From: Pipra filicauda
Lineage: Eukaryota; Chordata; Aves; Passeriformes; Pipridae
Direction: 5' to 3'
Assembly: GCF_003945595.2 (NCBI RefSeq)
Contig: NW_024104672.1
Span: forward strand, 124,001 to 188,000
Length of the DNA stretch: 64,000 nucleotides
The position numbers were made by a program, and so were the translations under genes. A model generated the notes under the pieces. It did not search any database and was not told the DNA's origin. It worked only from the letters and a program-made list of their open reading frames with translations. Numbering within the stretch: position 1 is the first letter of the stretch; every line of letters begins with the position of its first letter. This document shows positions 23,105-35,186 of the stretch, one piece after another.

Positions 23105-26100
23105 TCATTCAATCCAGCTAGGAGCACTTTCTCTGTCAAAGACCAAGCCCTGAGTTGAATTCCTCCATGCTTTGTGGCCTACTCCTCTAGAACAGCTTAT
23201 TTCCTCCTTTAGAAATGGACTGTACATGCAGAGTGTGAGACAGAAACGCTGGCCAGCCATACATACGTGAGGAGGTAGTGGAGGTTCTAGGTGCCGCCCA
23301 AGGAAGGAAAGTAAGCGTCGCCATATCAGACCACTTCCCAGAAACATAATCCCCGTCACCAGCCAAAATATCCTGGGGTCCTACTGACAGAATGGTCCCA
23401 TTAGTCATGCAACCATCTCTTCACAAAAGGGATGACCCAATGATAATCTCTACTCCCCACCAGTGTTCTCCTCCTTTATAGGAGGAAGCGGTAAACTCCC
23501 TACCACCAACAGCCAAGCCCCACCTTGGGAAAAGAGCTGTTTAGGAATCACTGTACTGTATTCTGTTGCTGTCCCATGCAGTTTTCCTTCCTTCATCAGA
23601 AAGTTTGAAAATTCAACTCTTATATTTAATTGATTTGAAAAGGAAGAAGTCTTTGCTTCGTTTGTTTTGTTTTAAAGCTGGCACATGCAGTTTAGAAATT
23701 GTACCCCGCAGTTTGTACCCCCTCCTCCCTAGTTTAGGTATAAACATGTATTGAGAGTAGAGTATTTCCTCTGGTCTGCTGAAAATGCCCTGGCTGCTTG
23801 CCAGATACCCTTGGATCTGGAAGACAAAGCTGGTCTTTTCAGAATAGCTGATCATTAAAGAAACCTTAATACTACTTTATAGTCAATCCTCATACAATCA
23901 AAAATTTACCTTCCCATTACTTTTCCATGGATGTGGAAAAAAGGCTACAATACTGTGCAGTTAGCCATGCAGTCATTTGCTTACAAAAAAAAGTGACTTC
24001 ATGAACACATGAATCACTGGAGCTTTGTCTGTGGAAAGAACGAAGGTGTACCAAATTTAAAATGCACTATAAGAGCAGGGCCCACATTTCATGCTCAAAA
24101 CAGCACTCATTCCTTACCTCTTCAAGAGACGACTCCAGGTTCATACCAAATGCAACTCCTATGAGGCCAAAGAGAGAGACGGAGAAAGTCCCCATAGTCA
24201 GCTGCAAGTTCAGCCTCATCATCACATTACGGTGGCTAAAGAAGGGAGAAACATCTGTAAGGGGAACCCATAAATTGATCTGCTGCCTAAATTCTCAAAT
24301 TCCATACAGCATGCACTAAAATAAAATAGTGAAAGAGAAGTCATGCTGGAATTAGGCAACCCAATGACAAAGACCATGAAACAACAGTACAAAGAGGCTA
24401 CTGTTTTGACATTGCTACATCAGGATACCTCTAAGGCAGCAGGTTCTACCTAATCATCATCAGACTTGCCAGCATCTCTCACTTCTCAGAGGTGTATATA
24501 CACAGAGCAACAGTAAATTTCTGCTAAAGTTTGTGTCCTCTCACCACTAAATTTATATGCCCATATTCACAAGAAACAAAAATTTATTGTTAACTTGCAA
24601 ATTAATACACTTTACAAAAAAGTAGTTGGTAAATGCTGCAGGCTATAAACCTGAGCCTCTTCGGGAGAATTCCATATTCAGATCTCCACAAAAAGGATTT
24701 TTGTTGTTTCCTGATACAGCATCCACTAATTGCTTCTACAGATAACTGCTCAGTAAAGAGAAGAATATTAAACACCAACCTCCAAGACAGAGTCCTCGCA
24801 AATGCAAGCTACAATTATTTTTCAATAAGAAATCTGACTAGTAGTGAAAAATGTAGCATACAGAGAGAAAGAAAATACTTGCTTACAAGTTATTAATTCT
24901 TGTATCACTCCACAGAGTAATAATGTAGTTTTCAATGAACACCTGAGTGGTCTAGCCAGACTCTAGCTAGTAATCTTTTCTGAACAGAATTTTAATATGC
25001 CTCTAAATCTGCAGACACTTCCTGTATTGAACAGCTCCCCAGAAGGATCTAAGAGAAGCTGAGTTTCTACTGCTAGGGAAAACTGATGTTTAGTTTGCTT
25101 TATCCAGTTCATTGGTAAGAGACATGCAGCACAGCTGTGACTGCAAGTCCATTCAAACCCTCAGGAAGGCAAAATTCTCCAAGTTCCCTTGTAAGCAGAT
25201 TTGAGAAAGTCTAGGTAGCATTAAATTCTGCTCAGCTTTTGGCAATCCAACAGGTCAGGTACCTAACCTGTCCAGGTTGATAAAGATGATGCTTTCTGAG
25301 TCGTCAATCAGTACTCTGAGTTCACGAGCTTCATTTGCAAGATCTTCTGCTTGTCTGTAGTAATTCTCCAACAGTAGCTCCATTTCCTCTGCATGGTCAA
25401 TCCCCGACATACTCTCCTCACTGTGAGCAACAATTTATATTTTTCCGGTTAGTTACATATTGTATACAAGTGTATTACGGATGCCTTAAGGCACATAAGA
25501 CTCGTGGGGAACAAGAGTGCTGCTAGACACTAGACCTCAAAATCCAATCTTTTTGTGAGAAAATTCCATCAATTCCAACAGCATAAAATAAAAGGGATAT
25601 TTTTTTATTTATCAGCAGCTCAGCATAGGCAGTCAATTATTCTGAGTAGAGCAGTTAGCATCTGATATGCATCAAGGCATGCACACCGCCACAAATCTTA
25701 GTTTTTCAGATATTACAAAGTTAGAAAGTTATGTAAATTTTATATTATTTATAAAGTTTATATTACTATAAATGTTTATGTTATTAAGTTACAAAGTGCT
25801 AACAATTTTGACAGGAGATGCTTAACTTCTTGGTGCCCTCAAGTGGTGGGAGCTTGTAACAGTGCAGTCAAAAACTCCAAGAACAGAACATAACCAAGAG
25901 TCAATACACAAACAATTACACAGTGATGGAGATGGTTTAGGTGTGTATTAAAATAGTTTAATTGTAAGGCATTTGAGCTATACACAGCAATTACTGCAAA
26001 GCGTTTTGGGAGCATGAAGCAGCCAAAGAGTGACCATCAAATGAAAGATCCTCCTCTCCTGAGAGAAATCTGTCCAAGGGACTTTCATCTTACTTCATAG

Positions 26101-29100
26101 TGCTACTGCTGGTGCAGCGGCCTTCCTCTGAAACAGGAATGTATGTTTCTGGCATTGTGTAGATGAAACCTGAGGCACCTGAGATCCACAGGAGCTTGGA
26201 AATCAGCAGCAAAGCCAGGAAGATTTTTCATAATTTTCTCTTCTGTGGTATGATCTAATTTCTCTAGAGACTGAAGTCTTTTAAGAATATCCTCAAGGCA
26301 TTACTGACTGTTAAAGGAACCTCTCTGAAATGGTTTTACAAGAAAATAAGCAGTATGTCTTACGAATCAACCCACCTAAGCTCCCTGAGGACCTTTAGCA
26401 GAGCCCAGTTTCTCTCTATGGGGCTAAGCTGATTTGAAAGCCCTCCAGACCTTGAGGTTTTCATTGCATGGAAATGAGAGGAGCTGCAGACTTGAAAGCC
26501 TTAGAGCACTATCTGCTGTATTACAGATTCAGCTCAAGGTCTTATTTGATGAGTATCTTTACATTTATATCAGCTCCTCTGATACACAAAGGGGGCAAAA
26601 AGCCATAAAGATGCAAAAGTAACTGCCACTGGATGTGCTTTCATTAACTAGCCTCCATCTGCCTCATGAGTTTTCCACAGTCTGCTGTTCCTTCCCAAAA
26701 AGATATGAGGTCTGCCTCATCCTATCATTCTGGGCTCAGCTCACCATTCCTCCTGCAAAAGATCTCTGATGACACCCATATGGCTAACTGGGCATATGTG
26801 CCAACTAACTTCTGGTTGGGCTTCCCAAGTCCATCAAATAACACATATCCTTTGCATCAATCCTGGAGCAAAAAAAGCTGTCCACACACTGCCAGCCTGC
26901 CTGCAAACATGCTGTCAGGGCTGGTGCTTCCTAGTGTGCCTTGTGTACAGACTGCCTCACTGCATCCTGCAGCACAGCTCCAACACTCCTCACACAACCT
27001 CACACCACCTCTCCTACCCTTGTGCAACAGCGTCTGAAAGAAGGGATGACTGCAGGTTTCTCCTGACACGAGAGTATAAGGTGACACTGGGATCTTTCCT
27101 AGATATCCCCTACACACTGTCTACCATGAGGCAACAGGAGACTTGCCAGCAGACTGCATTAAGTCCAAAGAAAGGCTGTGAGCAAAACCAGGACAAAGAC
27201 CAGCTGCTGGCTCAGGAGCAGCTGAAATTCAGAACGCCCACAACACTGCTCCAGCAGATGCATTAGAAATGCAAACCATGTCCCACTTCTGGAATTCTGA
27301 GTTTCTGCTGCACATTTAGACTAAGCTCTGCAGGGCAAGACAACTATCTCCTGATTTCAAAGCCATGGTAATGTGTGAACAGTATTAACACCCACATGCA
27401 ATGAAGTTAGGCAAAAATATTATTCAGGAATTTCACAAAGGACCCTGAAAGGTAGTTTCTGCTACCTGCTTAAACATAAAACATGTCTGTATGCCCCAGA
27501 TTTAAATCCAATTATGCCCCAAATATATTTCGATCTGATGTATATCTTTCTGCTTTTTATTTTTTAATAAGTGACTAGTGCTGCTGCTGCTGGTGTATGC
27601 CATCTTTCACCAAAACCTGAGTGTAGGGCTTCTTTCCTTCAGGTTCTGCTGGTGAGCAAAAAGCTACAAGCAAGGTGTTCAGAACACTTTTAGTAAAGGA
27701 AGTGTGATGTCTGATGTATTCAAGACAAGCTTTCAGAGCCCCTTTCATTTTTCTTTTGGTGAAACTGAGGAAATGCTCCCAGAAAGTGTTGATTCATATT
27801 GAAAAACAACATCATTTGCTTTTTCTGCCATCCTGCTCCCATCCCAATACATACCTGATGAGCTGGCCTGTTATGCCAAGAACTATTTGTAACTGTATAA
27901 TACAAAAAGTAATAATGAAGTTCCTCTCCAAAATGTCAAATACAATGATTTCTGAAGTAGCAAGTATTGGGGCTTTAAAAAACTAGAGCGTCTTTTTCTT
28001 CTTTTTAGCAGGGAACACGCAGTTTAGTGTTCAAGTTACCCTTAAACAAAATTCACCATTAAAAAAGTGGTTTTGAAATATACATACAATACTTGTGGAT
28101 CAGTCCATTTAGATAGACAGAGCTCTTCTATTAATTCTTCTTCATCTAAGATCTCCAGAATTGTTTCTTTGAAAACTTTAAGATCTGTTTCCAGTTCTGA
28201 CAAGCTGAAGAAAGAACAGGCAAAAGGTCAAGTAATCCCCGCCTCCACCAGTGCACGAAGGTAACTCACTCTAAGTGAGTTTGCCAGCCAGCACCCTCAC
28301 CAGATGCAGTGGCCAGGGAAGACTTTCCTGCAGGGTTCTAAAAGCTCCTTCAAAAGATTCTCTACAGACCATACACTTAGCAGTGCAAGTGATCTGTCTG
28401 GGGATCAGTGAGGTGAAGACATACACTAAAAGGGATCCAGATGTGTTTTCTGGGTATATTTGTAACTCAGAAAAAACAAGCACTCTGTGAGCATGTAGCA
28501 AGTGCATATTTGCACTGTCTTTTTAGAGAGGCTAATACATGAAGGACCAGTGTACTAGTAATCTTAAAGCATACTATACATACAATAGTTAAAAAGCATA
28601 GTTCCAAAGGTTTACGTTATGGGGAATGTTTTCACGTTATTTTGTTCTCTTAGGTATTACTTTGTTCTGTCAGATGCTATTTGAGAAGCACAGCTGTACT
28701 TCTGACAACTCAGAATATATTTCCCGTTTCCCTTGTATCAATAGGTATTTCATATACAAATTCTTACACTTACAAACAAGATGCACAACCCAGCATTACA
28801 GTAACCTGGGAAATTAATATGAGATACCATTTTTCTAACATTTCAAGGCATGTCATTTTCTATTGTCATCTTCTAGACTCTTCACAGCTTAATCTTATTT
28901 ACCTCTTGCCATTCTGCAGGAGAATGTGTAGTTTACTCCTATCCACAGATAAAAGCTTGGGGTCCACTAGAGCTTCCAGTGTCTCAAGGATCTGAGGCTG
29001 CAAAGTGTTAAGTCTCCCCTGCAGTTTGCTGATCTAGATAACAACATGATCCTTCATAAGAATTAAAACAATTCATTTAGAATGACTTGGGCAACTGACT

Positions 29101-32100
29101 CCTGTCTCTCAACACAGAATTTACAGTAACAGGTAGTTAATACAACCTGCTTTCCAATACCTGGGAAATACTTGCTATATGGATACCACTTTATAAGACA
29201 AAGTCAGTGTAAAATACAGTATTTAATAAAAAGTGAACTGAAACCCTGTGACAGCCACACCAATAAAGCTGATAAAGCTAATACGCTATTGTCTAGAAAT
29301 GTCATATTAGCATTAGCAAGCACAGATTTTTCATGATAGCTAGGAATCATCATCTGACTCGTGCTCAAGAGGCCAAAAACCTCAGCACTTTTGTGTGACT
29401 TCCATTTCAGCTACAGCACGTCTCTAGAATGGAACTCTGACTTGTTTTTTAATTGTCCAAATCATGGTGAAGCCATCATATCCAATTAGCACTTTATTGT
29501 GAAGGGAATGAAAACACACATACACACAAAACCGTAAGAACTAAAGCAAAAAAGTCAAAACCAAAAAAGAGCTCATACAGGAAGTGCAGAATACATATAC
29601 AAATGTGTATGTGTAAATATTAACCCAAGAATAAAATCATACTGTCCCTCCTATGAAACAATAACTTCCGAAACAATTTAAATAAAAATGAGATAGCTCA
29701 CCCAGTACTGCAGGATTGCTTCTATGGCTCGGAATTCAAAGGGTAGAGAATATGTAACTAGTTGACCTTCCCCAGCCAGCTGAGATGCTAGTTGACTGAG
29801 GAGCCAGTGTTCCAGACTCAAATTACGATAATCTAGTATCAGCAGAAACTCTGGTGTTATGACAGCCTTCAAGAACTGAAAAAGAAAGTACATGTAAGGA
29901 ATCTGAAAAAAACACTCTGAAAATTTCTCATAACTCTGTAGCACATTTTATATTTGGGCTTTGATAAAACCATTCTTCTGATGTCTTTTCAGGCACAAAA
30001 ATAACAGAATCTCATGCTAACAGCAAATGGGCTCAGACAGAGCACTGTGTCAGTGATTAAGAAGGGCTCCTCATAAGCCTTTACTTCTGTGGCAATGTTA
30101 GTGATGATTCTCCTGTGCTCAACCAGGAAAGTGGTCATTAATATGTACTGTGGGTAAACTCGTACTCTTGACTGCAACACAGCGCTCCAAAGACACATTT
30201 ACTGCTGGACTGCATGTCACAGGAAGCTGGTATTAAAAGAACCGCGCAAGAAAATGAAAATGCAAGACAAGGTTTACACTCAGCTAGAGGGAAACCATTA
30301 CCTCCATTCTCATGATGATTCTGTTGTTCCTAGTTGCAATGCTCATTACGTGCTGAAATCTTAGATCTCGTGCTTGAAGACCCAATTCCTGGTACAATTC
30401 TGTCTTCTTCTTTTCTATCATAAAAGTATTTTTAGAGGAAGACATTTAGAGGACAAGCATATATGTTCTGAAATTATATTTTAGTGTGTTACTAAGTCCC
30501 ACCAAAAACAAACAAACAAAAAAAAGCTGTGCTATCTCTAAAACATTTCTTCCATTGACTCCTCAACGTAAGTTATTTTCTACAAAGTTTAGAAGACTGT
30601 ATCTTTAGTGGAAAAAGAAAAATTCTAGATATAAGTGAAAAAGTTGGCCGCAACAATTAATTTCATGTCAGAAATGAGTGACTCTTTTGAGAAAGCACGT
30701 GTAATTCCACAGGAAGGGAAATATAAGGCCGAGAAAGTAGCATGCTGGTCAAAAAGGGAAAAGACAAAGCAAAAATTACCTTCCTGGGAGAGATGGTAAT
30801 ACGTTATTTTTAAAATATTATTTAAAAGTACACAAAAATTTTAACAGTAAAGATGCTATGAAGACCCAAAGGAGGCAGCAAAACAGAGGAAATGCTGCAA
30901 CATCCCAAATGAACACAGTGAAGTATCCAAAACATAATTTTTTACTCCATGTAGATTCCCAATTGGGCTTTTCTGTATTGGACAAGGAAAAAAGGCAAAC
31001 AAAACTCAAGCAAAACTACAATGAAAACTTACCAAAATAGGTAGTATTTCCCTCTTTGTCAAACTTCATCTGAAGGAATGGGAAAAAAAATATTTTTTTC
31101 ACAGAACCACTATGGATAATACATTATTAAGAGAAAGCAACTTTTTATGCCCTCTATTCACAGTTCATCCCAATTAAGCAAAATATTGCACCAAATGGCC
31201 ATATATTTCACTGTGTTTGTCACCAGTGTCACCTGCATTACCATGTTCCTACATAAACCTTGTTAAGGAGGTGATTTACAGAGGATCACTCTTAGAATAG
31301 CATAGACTTTCTGCTGGAAGAGACCTACAGCGATCACAGAGTCCAACTACCTGACCACTTCAGGGCTGACCAAAAGTAAAAGCATGGTATAAAGGGGCAA
31401 ACAGCTTTCAGTTTCATTTAAAATAAAAAACATAGAGAGAGCTTGTTTTTCATCAAATCCTATGTTTAGTTAGAATTGCAGCTATCAAGACACAGGACTA
31501 ATATTTCTAAAAGGCATTAGCAAGCCTTAACAATCTTTAAGAAGACAACTTCTGACTGCAGCAGTTCCAAGAGCTGACCTGCCTTCACAATTAAGAACCG
31601 GATGCTGGATCTTAGAAAAGCATCTTGACTGATACTGTGAGTACCTCAAACCAGCAATTTAGAACTCCTCCGAGACACAACTTCATCTGCTTTTATGACG
31701 CTTTAAGAGTTAAAAAAAAAAAAAAGGAAAAAATAGAAGAAAAAAAGAAGGAAGGGAAAGAGCACCATCATCTTGCAATCTTGCACAAAGTGCCCTCGCA
31801 GGTGGAAATGCCTGCAGGAAGTACTTACCACTGCAAAAACAGGAGATACGCTGGCTAGGGTGGCCTGGGAGGTCTCTGTGGGGGCATGTTGGCATAGTTT
31901 ACCTGGAGGAAGACAAGACAGCTCTACCCCCAGCACACCGCACTTCCCCCTTCGCGGCGCGGTGCCCTGCCCTCAGCCGCCGGCACCACCCACGGGCACA
32001 CGAGTCGAGCAGCGCCGGCCACGACAAGGCCCCGACGAACCCGACATCCCCCAGCAGCGGGCGGGCACGGCCCGGCACCGCACCCAGCGCGGCCACTCCC

Positions 32101-32342
32101 GCTCTGCTTCCCCAGTGCCCGACCCGCCCCACTGCCCGCTCACCGGCCCAGCGCAGCCCGCGGGCGCCCGGCGGCACCGCCGCCACCGCCGCGGGCCGGT
32201 CCTTGTCCCAGGCGCGGCCCGGCGGCAGCCCCGGGGCGGCCCGCGGGAGGGACCCGCCGCCCGCCGCGCCCGCCCAGCCGCGGGTCCCGCAGCAGCAGCC
32301 GCCGCCCAGGGCGCGGGGCAGCAGCGCGGCCCCCCGCAGCAT
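23105..32342 (-). CDS. MRS2: Mitochondrial magnesium channel MRS2
   Basis: CorA-family Mg2+ channel of the inner mitochondrial membrane. Ten coding exons read on the minus strand (5' to 3'): 32342-32144, 31902-31829, 31069-31033, 30414-30302, 29875-29702, 29033-28903, 28204-28088, 25420-25268, 24235-24118, 23380-23105. Phases close at every junction; 1392 bases give 463 residues, against about 443 in human. Exon 1 encodes an Arg/Ala/Gly-rich presequence typical of mitochondrial import. Conserved blocks include TSQATLASVSPVF, KAVITPEFLLILDYRNL, GEGQLVTYSLPFEFRAIEA, ILDEEELIEELCLSKW, NYYRQAEDLANEARELRVL and DDSESIIFINLD. The selectivity motif GMN is at 24139-24147, after a first membrane segment (TFSVSLFGLIGVAF); the second segment (IFWLVTGIMFLGSGLIW) follows in the last exon. 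The start is the first ATG of the CpG-island exon, and Arg/Ala-rich codons continue from it. Confidence 0.97.
24118..24235 (-). other. MRS2: MRS2 exon 9: first membrane helix and GMN filter
   Basis: Encodes HRNVMMRLNLQLTMGTFSVS followed by LFGLIGVAFGMNLESSLEE. In CorA/Mrs2 channels the GMN tripeptide at the end of helix 1 forms the Mg2+ selectivity filter, and the acidic segment after it (ESSLEE) is the short inter-helix loop. All key residues are intact, which argues for a working channel. Confidence 0.95.
25421..28087 (-). other. MRS2 intron 7, no recognised feature
   Basis: The largest MRS2 intron (2.7 kb). It contains an AT-rich stretch at about 25720-25800 and a plus-strand open frame at 26769-27266 (165 codons) that matches nothing I recognise. 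There is no conserved splice-delimited exon and no recognisable transposon. Confidence 0.5.
31293..31372 (-). mobile_element. Short CR1 3'-end fragment
   Basis: Plus-strand text ATAGCATAGACTTTCTGCTG followed by GGAAGAGACCTACAGCGATC and GAGTCCAACTACCTGACC is the complement of the CR1 3' terminus (the usual GGAAGGGACC...GAGTCCAACC pattern). Only about 80 bp remain. It lies in MRS2 intron 2. Confidence 0.65.
31713..31760 (+). repeat. A/G-rich low-complexity tract
   Basis: A purine-rich run (poly-A followed by AAAG/GAAGG units) on the plus strand in MRS2 intron 2, about 70 bp downstream of exon 2 on the transcribed strand, where it reads as a pyrimidine tract. Confidence 0.7.
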
Positions 32343-32480
32343 CGGCCCCGCACCGCTCCGCTCCCAGCGCGCAACCGCGGCGAGGGCGGAGCCCGCGGGG
32401 TGACGGGTCACCGTTGCGCAGCCGGGGAGGAGCGGGGCCGGCTCCGGGATCGCCGGCTGGGGGCGGAGCCGGTGACGGGC
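31950..32480 (-). promoter_or_regulatory. MRS2: MRS2 CpG-island promoter and first exon
   Basis: This roughly 500 bp block is very GC-rich and CpG-dense compared with AT-rich flanks. It includes the MRS2 initiator ATG at 32342-32340 (minus; context GGGCCGATGC) and the exon 1 donor at 32143. No TATA box is evident, as is usual for housekeeping CpG promoters. The transcription start is inferred to lie between about 32345 and 32520. Confidence 0.75.
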
Positions 32481-32853
32481 GCCGAGTACCAGCGACCCGC
32501 TGCTGCATTTACCTAAAGTATCCTGTTCCGCCTGTTGGCGCGCTGGAAGTTCGTAGCCGTTGTTTAATATATGCACAAACCCATGATCTGTGAAATCTGT
32601 GAAACCACCTCCTCACTCAGCCTGTGCTCGACCCCACTGAAATTAACTGGATTTTGTACATGATGATTTGTGAAAAAGGGGAGGGGAGGGAGGGGGAAGT
32701 CCAAGAACACCGTGAAGCTCGCCTGAGCTCCTCTAATAAGGTAGGTCCAAACTGAAGATTCAGTTAAATGGATAACTCCTTTCCAAGACATAAGTGTTCT
32801 TAAAATCCCACCTCCAGCAGCCCTCGATAACGCGAGCACACCTCGCTGTAGCC

Positions 32854-32884
32854 GGGATTTTCCTTCCCGCGGCTGGGATTTTCC
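32854..32884 (+). promoter_or_regulatory. Pair of NF-kappaB-like sites upstream of MRS2
   Basis: GGGATTTTCC occurs twice, at 32854-32863 and 32875-32884, exactly 21 bp apart, inside a locally GC-rich patch (CCGCGGCTGGG). Both copies fit the kappaB consensus GGGRNNYYCC. They lie about 510-540 bp upstream of the MRS2 ATG and about 4 kb from DCDC2. Function is inferred from the motif alone. Confidence 0.45.
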
Positions 32885-34540
32885 CTGCCGCATTCAGCCA
32901 CTTCCTGAAGATTTTACTCGTAAAATGCGGTTGGTTTTTTTTCAAAATGCAGAACATTTTTTTTTTTTCAAGTGCAGAACAATTCTGTCCCCAGCAACGG
33001 TCTTGCAATTAAATTTCTTTGTCCTGCTTCTGTATCTAAAATAGAGACAAGCTAGTTGATTGAGATCTAAAAGTTTAATTAGTAGCATACTAATAGCTTC
33101 CGCTGTTATACGTTCCTTTTAAACTACAGCAAAAGGGTAATGCAGGTAGCAGGAATATCCTTCCTTTGGCTGGTTCTGCTGAACCGTGTAAATTGACATG
33201 GAGGCAAAGCCTGTATCCAAAGCCCTGCAGCGGGACACGTTATCAGAATGTACTTACAGCACTCATTAATCCTTAGCAGGGAAATAAAAAAGGAAGTGAT
33301 TACGCTGCTAATGAAATGATCCGTACAGTGTGGCTGCTCCAAGAGGAGGGTGCAAGTCTAAACACTGCCTGGAACACAGGTCAGAGTTTTGAAGACAAGG
33401 GTGTCAGGACCAAATACTGTTCTCAGCTGGGCTGCAAGTTAAAGTTAAGTCACCAAAGGGCCAGCAATGTCCTCTCTGTTCCTGTACCACATCACCTGTG
33501 CATTTGTCTTATTGTTTGCACATACATACCTTAACATACATAGATGAGCCTTTGTCCAAAGCGGACTGACATGTACAGAATCAGAAGGGTGGTTTACGCA
33601 CACCTTGCACAAAGATGAATGACCTCACAAGGAATTAATTAAATAAAAAAGTTCCTCAGTAGTTATACATACCCTGTATGTGTTGACCGAAGCCATCAGA
33701 GGTTTTCAGTTTCAGGGTAACCATGCCTGTCTGCAAATGTTGGCTGAAGAGGCTGAAATCCACTTAGAGTATTCTAGCTCTAGTTTTGGTTAATCTCAGC
33801 AGGTGGCAGTATGTGCAACACTAATGTAAGACTCTTGGATGTCAGAGATACTTAAAATTTGGAAATACCAGACAGCACAGAAAATACCTCAGGAGGGCAG
33901 GAAACCAATGCATACCATTGCTGGCAACTCATTGCAGCCTATGTTGGTTCTTCATGTTAGAATGCAAAAGCTAGAGAAGCATCTGAAGGATATCTGCCAG
34001 AAATTTACATTTAATGAATGTGCAGGAATGTGCTCACACAGCTGACATGTCATACCCCTCAATAAAAAAGGGAGAAGCTACTGGATCTATTTGTTTTCCT
34101 TTGCTCATCTGCTGTTCTGGCTTGCTAAGTGCTGGAAATAAGATGATGTAACTTCACACCGAATATATATTGATTCAAACTCTGGTATGTATGATACAAT
34201 AGGCCAGTGTACCAGGAGGCATTGGTGTTGTATCTCATTATAGCTGCATTATCAGTCACTATTGCAACGATCTGGAAGGGCAGACAATAACCAAGTATCA
34301 CCTCTGTCTTTAGAGGTGAAGGCAGCACATGGTGTGAACTGGCAGCCAGAGACAAGTTATGAAGCACAGACAGAACGTCTGATTTTATACTACTGCTGAC
34401 AAAAGATAACTGGAGATCTAGAACTGCCATCTAGTTATTGCAGCTCTAAATACCAACAAGCAGCTTGTTGCTTCTGCTGTAGGCACATGTCAGGTATCCA
34501 GTCTGTCCTGCAGTGCCAACCTTTGGGAGTGGTTTGCTGT

Positions 34541-34595
34541 ATTTCATAAAAAAAACCCAACAAAACAAAACAAAACCAACAAACCAAAAAAAACT
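34541..34595 (+). repeat. A/C-rich simple repeat
   Basis: CAAAA/CCAAC-type low-complexity run on the plus strand, similar to the tract at about 368-419. Possibly the remnant tail of an old retroposed sequence or plain slippage. Confidence 0.7.
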
Positions 34596-35161
34596 GGGTC
34601 AAGCTCATGTACTGTTTGTTGAAGAAGCTCACTGACACAAACTGGCATGGTGGCTGTTCTTTATTTAGCCAAAATGCAAGGACAGCTCCAGCACAGATGG
34701 GCTTAGTCATGGAACTGCCATCCAAAACAGATCCCCCAACATGTGCTTGTTATGTGACCTCAGGGGATCCTGACACACGTGTCATGCACCAACCTCATGT
34801 AAGATGAGAGGCCTGACATCACTCCATCATAAAGAGATTATGTGTCTCTGCATTCAGCAGCTCTCCTTACTGTTGAGAATGTGATAGGAGATTGCTTAGA
34901 AACTGAAACAATATAGCAGGAATAAAAGGTCAGACCCTGGAAAGGCTAGGACAAGCAGATTGTCATGGATCAAGGCACTGCTATCATGGGCTGAAGTATC
35001 TGACCTTTTCTTAGCTTTCGGGCAGTGGGTGTACTTAGGCAAGATGGAAGACATGCTGACTTTGTACTGTATTGGAAACACTCCGTTTTGATTTGGTTTG
35101 TTCCTGTAACTGAAGAAAATAATATGTTTCATTCTGAAAAGACTGGTGTGAAATAGCGGGC

Positions 35162-35186
35162 ACTGTCCAGCGGTGGGCTGGACAGT
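35162..35186. repeat. Perfect inverted repeat (hairpin)
   Basis: Arms ACTGTCCAGC (35162-35171) and GCTGGACAGT (35177-35186) are exact reverse complements separated by the 5-base loop GGTGG. It stands alone in intergenic DNA with no associated gene. Confidence 0.8.

Noticed and set aside
26769..27266. Plus-strand open frame of 165 codons in MRS2 intron 7
   Set aside because: No recognisable domain, no splice or promoter context, and overlapping open frames on both strands suggest compositional chance.
31773..32516. Plus-strand open frame of 247 codons
   Set aside because: Antisense shadow of the GC-rich MRS2 promoter and exon 1; Arg/Pro/Ala-rich low-complexity translation with no domain.
32343..32576. 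Upstream in-frame extension of the MRS2 first exon
   Set aside because: The frame is open to 32576, but the mitochondrial presequence and alignment length favour the ATG at 32342.
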